Positions 1 through 11,348 of a DNA stretch of 64,000 nucleotides are shown in pieces (within the stretch, counting starts at the first letter, position 1; each line of letters begins with the position of its first letter). Below the pieces are notes generated by a model. It was not told the origin of the DNA. It saw only the letters and a list, made by a program, of their open reading frames with translations, and searched no databases. The stretch is taken from assembly GCF_036850765.1 (NCBI RefSeq), contig NC_089496.1, positions 102,448,267 through 102,512,266 on the forward strand, in the 5' to 3' direction. The translations under genes and the position numbers were made by a program. Origin of the DNA: Saccopteryx bilineata. Lineage: Eukaryota; Chordata; Mammalia; Chiroptera; Emballonuridae.

Positions 1-169
1 AATGCATGTTAAGTCAGGAAAGCTCTGAGGCCCTGGAAATAACTTGGACTTGATTCTAAGGGGAGTAGGAGCCACAGAAGGCTTCAGCAGAGTAGTGACA
101 GTATCCGGTTTGCACATCACAAAAGCCACAACACAGCAATGTCCTAAAAATACTGTCTTCCCTGTCCAG

Positions 170-278
170 ACAAACTACAACTACCCACTTTCCCAAGTTC
201 AACTCATCGGCCACAGCCTGGGCGCCCACGTGGCTGGGGAGGCAGGAAGCAGGACTCCAGGCCTGGGCAGAATTACAG
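170..278 (+). CDS. PNLIPRP1: PNLIPRP1 exon with catalytic serine
   Basis: Begins after a pyrimidine-rich ctgtccag acceptor in phase 0 and ends at g|gtaag in phase 1 (109 bp). Encodes the GHSLG nucleophile elbow (Ser codon 215-217) and ends in GRITG. The paralogous PNLIPRP2 exon (26215-26326) is one codon longer. Confidence 0.93.
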
Positions 279-3200
279 GTAAGACCCAACAGGTAGGGTG
301 CTGGGTTTTGTCCTCAGTAACCACACAACCTGGTATAAGACTGCAGCCCAGCTCAGAACCGGCCCGAAGGAGACTGTCCCCCCGTGGCCATGGCAGAGGT
401 GGTTGGAGCCTGCACAGAGTATTTCAGGAAGCCCCCAAGAAGCTCATCAAAGTGGCAGGGGGTCGTGGCTTTATTCCTCTTTGCTTCCTTTTGTCTCTCC
501 CATCTCTGTTCCTGTCCCTTCTCTCTAGATCCGAGTTTCTGATGGTTTAAGTTGCTCAGCAGGACTGGGCTCCCAGAACAATGCAGAGTAAGGCTGGTCT
601 GAACATGAGCAAGAAAGGATCCCTAATTATCATTCTTTGTACCCCTGTTCTGTGAAATTAAGGGCAGAACAGAACGTGGAAAGTATGCTTTTTGTTGTCT
701 CTGCTGGTAGAAGGGACCCAAACACCATCATGGCCAAAAGCATCCTTTTAGCCCCAGAAAAGCCTTTACATTGCAACAATAGCAACAAAATACAGCTTTA
801 TAATATAATAATTATAATAACATTAACATAATGCTAATATGATTGTTACAGGAAGCATTGTTTCAGTGCCTAATTATCCCAAATACTACACCAAGTGTTT
901 CACATTTTCTCATTCTAAGGAATCAAAGGAACAGGCTCAAGGAAATGAGGAGCTTGTTCAAGGTCACATAACTCATTAGTGGTGGAACTGAGACTCAGAC
1001 CCACTTCTGCTGTCATTCGGCTCAAACAAGTCTCTGCGTTCAGAGGAACTCTCCCTTTTATGTTCAGCAGACAATTATATTCATGCCTTTCTGGCTGCTC
1101 TGACCAAACCTTCAAAAACCCATTGGCAAATCCAAGAGCCCTTCCAAAAAAGGAAATATAGTCAGGAGGAAAGAATAATAATTAATATTTTATTTCTACA
1201 CCCACGATGATGTGCCAGGCACTGTGCTAAATGCTACATGCATTTATTCATTTACTCTTATAACAACCGTATACAATAGATGCCTTATTACCCCCATTTT
1301 ATAAATAGGGATCTGAGGCACAATAAAAGTGGAGTGATTCACCCACGTCGTGCTATTTGCCTCAGAAGTGGCTCAGTGGGGACTCAGTCAGGCAACCAGC
1401 CCCAGAATCCTGTCCTTGTCTCCAACACCATACTGCTCTGTCCCTTTCCTCTTCAAATTTGGGAAGTGAAAAAGGATGTTGCAGAAGAAAGATACATTAA
1501 GTAAATGAGAGCATCTGGTGTGGAAAAAAATCCTAGCCCCTAAAAATATCTAAATTTCTTTGTTCATCATCCTTTATTCACGCCACTTAGAACCCCGTTG
1601 TAACAAGCAACATTGAGACCCTATGTCCTCACATTCAATACCCAGAGTCATAGTGCTGGGCATCGCCAGGTTATGGCACCCCTTTAGTTAGACAGTTAGG
1701 CAACTGTACACTTCCAGCCTGCTGACACCCACAGCTAAGCTGTGGTCTGCAGCACTGGCCATTTCTTTCAGGGCTGGATCCCATGGAGGCGAGTTTCCAG
1801 GGAACTCCTGAAGAAGTTCGGCTTGATCCCTCCGACGCCAACTTTGTGGATGTGATTCACACGGACGCGGCTCCTCTGATCCCATCCATGGGTGAGGCCA
1901 GTGAGGCGCCAGCCTTGAGCACGCGCACCGGGGTTTCTCACCCAGGAGAGCCCTGAACTACAGAGAGCTCATGGTCGTTCCCAACACTGCAGGCTTTGGA
2001 ATGAACCAACTGGTGGGTCACCTTGACTTCTTCCCCAATGGAGGAGAAGAGATGCCGGGTTGCAAGAAGAACATCCTGTCCCAGATCGTGGACCTAGACG
2101 GCATCTGGTCAGGTAAGGCCAGAGCTCTGGCGGGGTAAAGCCAGAGTGGAGTGGGGCATCACCTTCTTGGGGTGAGCAGCACCTTTCCCATAGCAAATCT
2201 TAAACAAACAAACAAAAAGCCCCTGCTCTTTAAAAATATACAAACCCCCCTGTTAGACCTTATTTCTGAAAACTATAGCTCTATATCATTTGTTATAGCT
2301 AAGCTCTACTGCTTTTTGTACTTCCTTAAAATATCGTTGTGGGTAATCTGGAGTGTACAAGCAACAGAGAATTACAAAACTATCACTTGAAGCTATAACT
2401 CCCACAATAAATTGGTAGATTCACATAACAAGGTAAGGTAAAACCATAAAAGTCAACATCCTGACGCTACGAGAATTTGCCAGTTTCTCCCTTGGGAGTC
2501 AGTGACATGCTTCAGACTTATGCAACTGGCTTCATTTCAGTTGCCAAAATGAGACTATTCTCAGTCATTTCTAGAGCAAAGGCACTGGCACAGTGAGAGT
2601 CACCATTCTTCAATGCTGGGTCAAGAATGAGAAGCAGTCACATATAGGGGAGGTTAGAGTGGAGATAGTGCTGTCCGAGGCGGTTAGTCTTTACCATCGA
2701 TCAAATGCCCCTAGGATCAAGGGCAGCCTTCAGACACAGCTCTGACTCTGTATTTAATAAAGTTAAAAGTACAATGGGTAAGTGAAATTTTCAGCCAGAC
2801 TCACCATTTGGCACCCACAGGTCTGACCAAATCTAATGAGTAAAGATTTTTGTTGAATTCAATCAAAATGGCTTGACAAATATGGATGCTATCGAAGCAA
2901 ATATTAAGACCAAGACTTACATGTTGGTGTTCTGAGGGTCTTCATGGGCAGGGTAGCCTAAACTCTCCATCAGTAGTGGCCAAGCAAGTTCAGCCCAGGC
3001 CTGTAAGGCGTGGATCTTGCCGGAGTTATGGAAGACTATAAGGAGTGAGATGCTCAGATAAAGCCACCTAAAGCTACTCAACCATCCTTTTTATTTGCAG
3101 GAAAGTGTTGTCACCCTGTTTTTTTGTGTCTAGGAGGTCAATGTCGCATCTGATTTGTGTCTTCAATGACCTCCAGCTTGGTAACTGGGACACAGGATGG

Positions 3201-6200
3201 CAGAGGATAGAGGCGTGGACTCACACACCAGATGGGCTTGGGTTCAATTCCCAGCTCTGCCATTTAGTATCTGTAACCTGAAATCTGAATCTGTAACCTC
3301 TAGCTCTTTCTGTAATCACGAACGGTATGATATCCACCTTGTAGGAAAGAAAGGTGAGGATGTCATGGAAATACACAAACAGTTCTCAGAACATTGCCCA
3401 ACACACAGAAAGCACCCTCTATAGGTTAACTGCATTAATGTGGCTGGAATTTGGACTTACTTCACCTTTCTGAAAATACAATCCCACTTTCCCACTTTGG
3501 AACCTTCCCATTGGGAGAGGCAGAGAGGTTGCCACAGCTCCCTGACCACCTGCACAGATTTCTTCACTTGTTTCCCCAGGAACCAAAGACTTCGTGGCTT
3601 GCAATCACCTAAGAAGCTACAAGTATTATTCGGCCAGCATCCTCAATCCTGATGGGTTCACTGGATACCCCTGTGCTTCCTACAAGGACTTTAAGTCCGT
3701 AAGCTACTGTCCTACTGTGGAATTGTGGTCCCCCTGAGTGTGGAATTTGTGGTACCTGCTCACCTGTTTCCAACCACCCCCTCCTTGTTATGCATTGTCC
3801 CTCGGAGTTCTTGGTCCTGCGGAGTGGAGGAAAACTAAACTTTAGGCAGGCAGTGGCTAAAATTCTAGCTGTGTCATGTGGGTGTGGGAGACACCGGGAA
3901 ATCGGAGTCAAGAGCAGTCGGCTCAATGATCTAGAAAAGTTTCCGACCGGAGGCAGCGTGTGAATCTGGCTTATGAAATTGTCACGTTTCCAAGGAAGAG
4001 AAGGGGTGTAGGTGCCTAGCGGGGGCAGAGCAAGAATAGAAGAATCTCTGAGAGATGAACTCACGTGCCAGAGAGGACTGGATGCTGGGTTCACATGCCA
4101 GGCTGGGACTTTGTGCCTCTGTAGCCCGGCAACACGGGGAGGAGGGGTGGCATTCTGGAGCCTGCATGTTCTGGCTCATGAGAGCCTTTTCCCAAGTCCG
4201 CGTTCAGTGACATCACGTTGGTAGCCTGAAAATGGCCACCGTCATAGTATTTACACCATGGAAATCAGTAAACACTACAATCGGGGAAGTTGGCTTTTCA
4301 TCAATCACTGGCACATCACTAAAGGGGAGGTGTAATTGATCTAACCTGGGCCCCGGTATTTTCTTAAATATAGGAATCAGTATTTTCTAAAGCTCCCAAG
4401 CCATTTGAATGTGACTGTACCGGGCTTGGGAAGGTAATTTGAAGAACATCTGTTCCAATCCCCTTCCAGTTACAAATGAGAGAGCTCAGACTGTAGGAAA
4501 TTTGCTCCCCCGGATGTATGGATCTTACAAAGACAAATTCACTTCCTACAGCCTGATCTATCTCTTTCCATTAGAACAAGTGTTTCCCCTGTCCAGACGA
4601 AGGGTGCCCGCAGATGGGCCACTATGCGGACAAATTCGCCGGCCGGGCCAGTGGACAGCAGCAGTTCTTCCTGAACACAGGCGACTCCAACAGTTTCCCC
4701 CGTAAGCTGCACTTAGACTCTCCCTTCTGGGTAAAGAAAGTGTCGTTTCTGGTATCAATGAAGGGCTTGTACCTGACCCTTTTTTTTATCGTCGTCAGAA
4801 AAAGACATGTCCAGCCAAAATGTCCCATTTACGGGTCAGCTGGGACTTAGAAGGAGTCTGCATTTGTTCCACATTATTCTTATAGCAGGAAATGGGTAGA
4901 AACCAATAATATCACTTAATGGGATAATAGAAATTTACATGTCTCTGTGGCCATCTGCCCTGAATTTTTATTGCTCCACAGTTCATGGTCCCTTTTTATT
5001 CTTATTTTTTTTAAATTAAATTTATTGGGGGTGACATTGGTTAATAAGATTTTATAGGTTCCAGGTGTACAAGTGAACAGTTCTATGATATGTCATCTGC
5101 ATATTGCATCGTGTGCCCACCCTCCCACGTCAAATCTTCTCCCATCACCATCTATCTGACCCCTTTGTCCCTATGACGGTGTCACATGCACCTGCTTTTC
5201 TAGTCATTCAGCAAACATTTATTTGGTGCCAGCTCTTTCCTGGGCTGGGCCCCTTAAGAGGCCCAACTCTACTCTCCCCCTTCCCCTCTCCTTCCCTCAT
5301 CCACGTGCCCCTGGTGCCCGGGGGCTGCCCTCTGGTGGAGGGCGGGCAGGAATCAGGAAGGGGTGACTTCTCTCAAAAACCTACCGGCTGGACTAAGTCA
5401 TAGGGTAAAACAGGGCATGTTTGGGTCACTTTGTAGCCACCCTGCCCATAATGGTCCCCTAAGATGTTTCACTGTAAAAAAACAACAACAATTATATGAA
5501 TACATGAATATAATACAAGCCTTATATAGTCAAGTTAGGTTTATTCAGACATAATTTTTATACTGTGAAATTCACCCATTTTAGTGGATAAGTTCTATGA
5601 GTTTTGACAAATGAATAATCATATAACCACCTCCACAATCAAGATATAGAAATTTTCATCACTCTATAATTTTTTTAAGACATTGCTTAATCAATCCTTC
5701 TGCGGAGGTAATGATGCATGAAATACTTGCCCACATTTTAGCAACAAATTACACATTCAAAAGTCATATATTACTTCCTTAACCAACATTCGTTTATGGA
5801 GCACAGGCTATGCTAGGTGCCGGGGAGCAGGGTCCAAGCGCCACTGTGCGTGCAGTTTACAATAGAGCAGAGAAGACGGAAACCGAGCCAGCAGCTATAG
5901 GTGGATTGGGCTTGGTGGGCTGCTACTACGGCACTGTGGGCAGAGGACCTGGCCCTGACCAGAGGCAGGGACAAGGACGACATGTCTGAGGATGTGAAGA
6001 ATGGGTAGGAAGTAAGCAAAGGATGTGTGTGTGTGTGTGTGTGTATACATACATCTGTGTATACAAAGATGCATGATGTGTGTGTACATATGCGTGTATG
6101 CATGTGTATGTGTGCGCTCATGGGCACTGAGACAGCACTCCAGGTATTAATCTGGGTGACGGCAGAGCCCCACTCTATGCTGGACCCTGCCCTGTCCTGG

Positions 6201-9200
6201 GGATGCAGAGATAAGACAGACCCTGCCCACGAGGGGCTCACAGGACCGCTCTCCTGAGCTAGAGTTCCAGATGCGGAGACCAGCCCCTCTTCTTTCTCTT
6301 TTCACCTTAACTCGTGGTACCGTCATTCCACAACGGAACTGTCCCAAAGAACGTCCCGCAATGATAGAAACGTCTGTGTTGTCCGATACAGTCAGTACTC
6401 ACGAACTCCGAGTGGCAATTTCATGCTCCCAACGTGGCTAGTGAAACTGCAGAACTGAAATTTTAATTGTATTCAATATGGATTTAAATTGACGCAGCCC
6501 CATGTGGCTCGTGGCCCCTTTACAGGACAGTGCAGATCTGGAGGGGGCCCTGTTAGATATGTGTTTCCCCTCGTGTCCTAGTGTGAGTTGTAGATGAACA
6601 TGTAGAACATCTCACACTTTGATGCCCCAATGCAAGGGACAGGGACAGGAACCTCAGGTGTGGGTGAAGTATTTTGTGCAGGAATAAACGAACTGTCTCC
6701 CGCCCCCTCTGCAGGCTGGAGATACGGGGTTTCCGTCACACTGTCTGGGAGACTCATCACTGGTGAGGTCAAAGTTGCTTTGTTTGGAGATAAGGGAAAC
6801 ACTCGCCAATATGACGTCTTCAGGTAAAGTTTCTTAGTTTTGCGCCACATCTCATTTGATGACGTACACGGTTTTTAGATCCATGCACTTAAATGCTAGT
6901 CATCTGTTTATCTATCAGTGGATTTTCAATTCTTTCCCTTATGTGCTGAAGTGAATTTCAGACTTCTGCTAACTGTTTTCCTTTTCTCTAATATAAATCC
7001 AGGGGCTTAGTTCTTTCTTACTCAATAGATTTGGTTTTTAAAAATTAAATCTAATTATTATCCCAGATAGCATGTTTTCTAGTTTGCATAGTGACGTGTG
7101 ACCAGGCGGATAACTTGTTACTAGATAAATAAGTCTTCCAGAAAACCATAATATGAAGGAATTATATAATTTTCTATAAGAAAGTTCTAAAGAGAAATTA
7201 ACATAAGTTTGAGTAACCAATCTTTAAATAATAGTTTGATTTCTGGCTTTTCCATTTCTCCAACCTTTATTTGGGAATTAATTTGGAAAAAAATAGTCTC
7301 ATTAATTCAGGATAGAAAAGCGGCGTGACCTTATACGGTCATTGGAAGTTGTTTCTATGAATGCAAATGTTCTTATTTCTGTTTCAAGGGGCGTCATCAC
7401 GCCAGGTTCTACCCATTCCACTGAGTTTGATGCAGACCTGGACGTTGGGACAATTCAGAAAGTCAAGTTCCTGTGGAATAACCACGTGATAAACCCCACT
7501 TTCCCCAAAGTGGGTGCTTCCAAGATCACAGTGCAGAAAGGAGAGGAGAGGGCAGTGTATGTATCTCTGCTGGCTCGTGCCTAAGGGGGGTTGCAAAACT
7601 TCCTGTTTGTGAGGAAAACTCACCCCAGAATTTCAAGTTACAGTTCAGCCAGAAAAGCCAAGAAAATCTCCTATCTGGGGCTCTTTCTTGCCAGGCCAAC
7701 AAATATCTGACAGGGAGCCCCAAATAGTTGTGTGGGGTACAGTTTACTGAGTATTCTAAGCACTATCCCTGGGGGTACAGAGGGTATGATCCCTTCCCAC
7801 CTCCAGCCTGCACGGGGCTCCCCACCGCCTCCTCCATCTCCCCACCCCCAGTTGTCACTGTTGTGTTCTAGCTGAGAGGGACTTCCTGCTGTGCTGACCA
7901 CCTGGCTGACCCTTCTGTCCTCCCTGGCTCACGGGGATAATTTGGGGAGTAAAAGAGCTGAGTCAATCAAATTATTCAAATAATTTTGCTGTTATAAAAA
8001 CAGCCAGTAGCCTTACCAGGTGGTGGCGCAGTGGATAGAGTGTCGGACTGGGACACAGAGGACCCAGGTTTGAGACCCCAAGGCTGCTGGCTTGAGTGTG
8101 GGCTCACCTGGTTTGAGCAAAAGCTCACCAGCTTAAGCTCAAGGTCGCTGGCTTGAGTAAGGGATCACTCAGTCTGCTGTGGTGCCCCGGTCAGGGCACA
8201 TATGAGAAAGTAATCAGTGAAAAACTAAGGTGCTGCAATGAAGAATTGATACTTCTCATCTCTCTCCCTTCCTGTCTGTCTGTCTCTATCTGCCCCTCTC
8301 TCTCACTTTCTGTCACAAAAACAAACAAAAAACAGCCAGTAAGTAAAAATTTTTTAAAAATCGTCCTCATTAAGAGGTTTTAAAAACCATTTTGTTCCAA
8401 CCTTTATTCAGAACCCCCTCAGATCATTTTAGTCTCATCGGGGTTTCAAGTCCTACTGAGGAATGGGCTGACAGGCTCCCTGCAGAGACAAGATATTAGG
8501 AGAAATGGGGCTCTCCCACCCTTATCCACCCCTTCCTTCCTCTCTGCCTTTACTAAGACCTAGTGGATGCCTAGCAGACAGTTGGCGATGCAAAGACTGT
8601 GCCTGCTCACAAGGAGTTCACCATGTGGCTGTTGAGAAAAATTAGACTGTGATTCATGTGAAAGTCAAATGACAGAAAAAAATGTCCCACGAGGGGGTCA
8701 AAGAGAGTGCTGGGGAGGAGGCAAAAGGGCGGGGTTGGCGGTCATGGAGGGCAGGGGGCCACCAGGCACCTCTCGGGCTGAGGGATATCGGGACAGCAGG
8801 GACTAGGGACAGAGGACTCAGTGTGTGGGGGGGGAGGCAGGGGAGGACAGCCTGCTCCCAGCGGGACTCAGCAGGGCGCAGAGAACCGGGGAACACGACT
8901 GGAGGTCAGAGTTACATTTTCGAGGAAAGGCAAATGCAATGCAGAGGGCACAGTGTTGAAGGCCAGGGGAGAGAGAAGAAACTGGACAAAGCTTCGAGGT
9001 TCAAAGACGGTGAGTGAGGCCCCAGACAAGCCCATGGTCCTTGGAAGACCCGTGATGACAACCACTTAGGTCTGCGTTGTCACTATTACTTGTAAAGGTT
9101 TTTTTAGATTTACTGTCGTGAGCTGTTGCATTACTGACATGGGATTCTCAACAATCATGGGAGGGAGCAATGTTCTCTTCTATAAATATGAAGAACAATT

Positions 9201-9392
9201 GGTCAAAGCGACAACCCTAATGCTTCCCTCCATGCTTCTGAATTGGAAATCAGGGAATTCCTCTGCTAACAACTCCAGTCACCAAGTAAGGCCGTGCGAC
9301 ACTCACAAGGGTTCATTTCTCTCCACAGGCACAGCTTCTGCAGCACGGACACCGTGAGAGAGGACGTGCTGCTCACTCTCACGCCCTGTTAA
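170..9392 (+). CDS. PNLIPRP1: Pancreatic lipase-related protein 1, 3' two thirds (8 exons)
   Basis: Coding exons are 170-278, 1772-1891, 1993-2112, 3580-3698, 4575-4701, 6715-6823, 7389-7556 and 9329-9392. They join in frame without stops into 311 residues plus a TAA stop; the 5' exons (signal peptide and first part of the catalytic domain) lie before the window. The family is secreted by pancreatic acinar cells. The alpha/beta-hydrolase triad is visible: Ser in GHSLG (215-217), Asp in GLDP (1777-1779) and His in CNHL of exon 3580-3698. A lid bounded by cysteines and a C-terminal PLAT domain follow. The C-terminus ends [13 protein letters not shown], as in PNLIPRP1. The residues after the catalytic Asp are P-M-E-A; RP1 proteins have non-PNLIP residues here and are reported inactive on triglycerides, so this is probably a non-lipolytic paralog. 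The order PNLIPRP1-PNLIPRP2 agrees with known synteny. Confidence 0.95.
850..1010 (-). repeat. MIR-like SINE fragment
   Basis: The stretch around aaggaatcaaaggaacaggctc, followed by gttcaaggtcacataact, matches the diverged MIR core ('fraction of gradient, then lagging TCACA'). The assignment is from recall of the consensus. Confidence 0.5.
1172..1450 (-). repeat. MIR SINE
   Basis: Contains tgtgccaggcactgtgcta, an AT-rich middle with cccccattttataaatag and gatctgaggcaca: the standard antisense MIR layout. Old and diverged. Confidence 0.75.
1772..1891 (+). CDS. PNLIPRP1: PNLIPRP1 exon with catalytic aspartate
   Basis: 120 bp between tttcag and g|gtgag. Encodes GLDPMEASF followed by the conserved [11 protein letters not shown] segment. 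Asp is 1777-1779. Met (1783-1785) and Ala (1789-1791) occupy the positions that are Ala and Pro in active pancreatic lipase. Confidence 0.95.
1993..2112 (+). CDS. PNLIPRP1: PNLIPRP1 exon, start of lid
   Basis: 120 bp from ctgcag to g|gtaag. Encodes [19 protein letters not shown] and the first part of the lid (IVDLDGIW). Confidence 0.94.
2113..3579 (+). other. PNLIPRP1: PNLIPRP1 intron before His exon
   Basis: AT-rich intron. Apart from a MIR at about 3205-3420 I see no recognisable element. Confidence 0.75.
3205..3420 (+). repeat. MIR SINE
   Basis: Carries tgggcttgggttcaattccc followed by agctctgcca and later aatacacaaacagttctcag: sense-orientation MIR with the tRNA-like box B region preserved. 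Confidence 0.6.
3580..3698 (+). CDS. PNLIPRP1: PNLIPRP1 exon with catalytic histidine
   Basis: 119 bp from ccccag to tcc|gtaagc, ending in phase 0. Encodes [13 protein letters not shown] with the lid-closing Cys and the catalytic His, then LNPDGF and YPCASY. Confidence 0.94.
3699..4574 (+). other. PNLIPRP1: PNLIPRP1 intron, nothing recognised
   Basis: No repeat or conserved element that I can name. Short overlapping ORFs on both strands look random. Confidence 0.7.
4575..4701 (+). CDS. PNLIPRP1: PNLIPRP1 exon, end of catalytic domain
   Basis: 127 bp from ccattag to c|gtaag. Encodes the cysteine-rich [20 protein letters not shown] segment and FLNTGDSN, the link to the PLAT domain. Confidence 0.94.
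5005..5170 (-). repeat. L1 3' end fragment
   Basis: Reads ttattgggggtgacattggt and, further on, gtacaagtgaacagttctatg and catcaccatctatctgaccc. I recognise this as the reverse complement of a mammalian L1 3' UTR, with its T-rich tail on the left. Confidence 0.7.
6023..6115. repeat. (TG)n microsatellite
   Basis: Nine or more uninterrupted TG units, then an imperfect TGTA/CATA tract. It makes reading frames look open on both strands. Confidence 0.9.
6370..6540. repeat. hAT-type MITE relic
   Basis: Starts near tgttgtccgatacagtcag and ends catgtggctcgtggccccttt, then aggacagtgca. It resembles the ancient mammalian family that begins ctgtccaatagaa and carries ccacatgtggctagtggc. A sister copy lies at 23985-24180. 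Confidence 0.55.
6715..6823 (+). CDS. PNLIPRP1: PNLIPRP1 exon, start of PLAT domain
   Basis: 109 bp from ctgcag to ag|gtaaag. Encodes the [11 protein letters not shown] strand and [11 protein letters not shown], the start of the C-terminal PLAT (colipase-binding-type) domain. Confidence 0.93.
6824..7388 (+). other. PNLIPRP1: PNLIPRP1 intron, nothing recognised
   Basis: AT-rich intron without a recognisable element. Confidence 0.7.
7389..7556 (+). CDS. PNLIPRP1: PNLIPRP1 exon, PLAT core
   Basis: 168 bp from tttcaag to gt|gtatgt. Encodes [16 protein letters not shown] and KITVQKGEE. The donor after the GT of the split Val codon is set by the frame of the last exon. Confidence 0.92.
8010..8327 (+). 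mobile_element. tRNA-derived SINE
   Basis: The head aggtggtggcgcagtggata and a box-B-like gaggacccaggtttgagacc mark a Pol III tRNA-derived SINE. A body with repeated agctcaccagc and ctggcttgag segments, a CT-rich stretch and a short A-rich tail follow. It is flanked by a perfect 14-bp duplication aaaaacagccagta at 7996-8009 and 8328-8341. It lies in the last PNLIPRP1 intron, in the sense direction. Confidence 0.85.
9329..9392 (+). CDS. PNLIPRP1: PNLIPRP1 terminal coding exon
   Basis: Starts after ctccacag and completes a split Val codon. Encodes [20 protein letters not shown] and then TAA at 9390-9392. The two Cys are the conserved C-terminal disulphide positions. Confidence 0.94.
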
Positions 9393-9428
9393 ACGCCAGG
9401 CACAATTTGACATCGCTGTGTTCACATG

Positions 9429-9434
9429 AATAAA
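9429..9434 (+). promoter_or_regulatory. PNLIPRP1: PNLIPRP1 polyadenylation signal
   Basis: AATAAA lies 37 bp after the stop codon, giving the very short 3' UTR typical of pancreatic lipase genes. PNLIPRP2 has the same layout. Confidence 0.85.
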
Positions 9435-10903
9435 ACCCGCTGATGCATCTATCTCCTCACAGTCTGTCTCTGACGCCAGCTGCCCCCTGCAGGCGCTTTT
9501 GGGAACTGAACATTTTGAAATGTCCAAATGTCCGGAGCTTTCCCATATTCTGTATTTGGGTTTCTTGCCGCTGACTTCTGATCACACACTCTTTTGTTCC
9601 CCCAACTTCCTTGGCCCTCACTGTTTCCTCCCCAGCTGAGGGGCTGGCAACTAACGGCAGGACTAGAGGGTGGGTGTTCGGGCCTCAGCAGAGCCTCCCA
9701 TCGCACAGGTGAGGAAACAGGCTCAGATTGGCAGGTTTGCCGTTCAAGCACACAGGGTGAATCAGTGTCCCATCAGGACTGAGGGTCGGGCCCCTAGCTC
9801 CAACGCCAGGGCTCCTCCCTGATTCTACCATCACCTTGAAGGATCTTGGAAAGACCGTGCTATGTATGACGTGGCTTCCATGTGGCGGTGAACGCTGTGG
9901 TGATGGGACCACGTGGTGGCCCGGCTCTGGGTGAGGTAGAGGGTGCTGCAGCATCCGGAGACTGTGGTGGGCACATCTGCAGAGTGGACAGTTCCCAGAT
10001 CCCGCTCACCGCGAGCCGGGGCTGCCTCAGGGCCCTCTCTGTGCCAGCCCGGCAGGCAATATCCAGGACAGAGCAGGCACTGAGGAAGAATCGTTTCTAA
10101 GGGAAAGGGAGACCTTTCTGTCCCTCTGTGGTCTGAAGCCACCGAGGGGCCCTCAGCCAGTCAGCCCTCACCATGGGCCACACCCATACAGGTGTCTTTC
10201 ACCTGGGAGGGGACGGTGTTCTTTAAGGTGGCCCAGTCTGTCCCATGATCGTCCCTGGGGGACCGTGCAGGACTGGAAAGATCGCCCCCTCCTCAAAGGT
10301 CTCCCCTCTTGGCCACCAGACCTCCACCCCACAGGCAGTTCCAGGGCCCCCGCCTCTGGGCCCCGCCCTGTCAGCCGGACATGCCTCTTGACCATGTTAG
10401 CTGTTTACTAAGCGTCAAACTTGAGTGCGAGCTACAGATTGCTCCTGAACACAGATGTTGTCAGGATCAAAGGAGTGACTATAATAAGGGCCTCACGTGA
10501 CAGGCATGAATGAGGTGAGCCTTCGTGAACAGGGGTAATGACGAGGGGAGGGGGCCCAGGGCAGGAGTGAACAGAGCCCAGGGCAGAGGCCCCTTGGTCA
10601 CAGTTCTGCCGGCACTGGCTGTGGACCCACACCCTGGGCAAGGCAGCACCATGTTGGCAGAAGAGCTCAATGGAATGTAGATTCGCCAGCGCTGCCAAAC
10701 ACCAGCCCAGTGCTGGCTCTGGAGTGAGCAGAGAGGAGGAGCTCCCGCTGTCACAGCAGGAGGGCACCCAGCCAGGACCGAGCCGGCCATGCTGCCAGGC
10801 CAGTGCAGACAGCGAGGTACGTCCCAGGTCAGGGCGGCCCAGAAAAGGAGAAAGACCGAGAAGGCTCTGCGAAGCATTGGTTCTTGGCCAAGGCTTGCAA
10901 GGA
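9435..10903. other. Intergenic, PNLIPRP1 side
   Basis: GC-moderate unique-looking sequence downstream of PNLIPRP1. Short ORFs on both strands show no family resemblance. I see nothing nameable before the minisatellite. Confidence 0.65.
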
Positions 10904-11348
10904 GACTGCAGGCTGGGAGGGCATCTGTGCCAAGGAGGCCCCGTAGGCGTGCAGGCCGGAGGAGAGGGCTGTGCAGGACCACAGTGGACAAGACTGCAGG
11001 CTGGGAGGGCATCTGTGTGGAGGAGGCCCCGTAGGCGTGCAGGCCAGAGGAGAGGGCTGTGCAGGACCACAGTGGATAAGACTGCAGGCTGGGAGGGCAT
11101 CTATGCGGAGGAGGCCCCGTAGGCGTGCAGGCCGGAGGAGAGAGGGCTGTGCAGGACCACAGTGGACAAGACTGCAGGCTGGGAGGGCATCTATGCGGAG
11201 GAGGCCCCGTAGGCGTGCAGGCTGGAGGAGAGAGGGCTGTGCAGGACCACAGTGGACAAGACTGCAGGCTGGGAGGGCATCTATGCGGAGGAGGCCCCAT
11301 GCAGGCGTGCAGGCCGGAGGAGAGAGGGCTGTGCAGGACCACAGTGGA
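10904..11348. repeat. 89-bp minisatellite, about 5 copies
   Basis: The unit begins gactgcaggctgggagggca and recurs at 10904, 10992, 11080, 11170 and 11260, so spacing is 88, 88, 90 and 90 bp. Copies differ by a few substitutions and small indels. Long ORFs on both strands across this block (up to 371 codons) come from the repeat. Confidence 0.93.

Larger units (their letters stand above)
279..1771 (+). other. PNLIPRP1: PNLIPRP1 intron between Ser and Asp exons
   Basis: Contains two MIR-like stretches (about 850-1010 and 1172-1450). The remainder shows no ORF, structure or repeat that I recognise. Confidence 0.8.

Noticed and set aside
1..169. Upstream coding sequence of PNLIPRP1
   Set aside because: The frame before 170 is open, but the sequence is not lipase-like and a good acceptor ends at 169, so it is intron.
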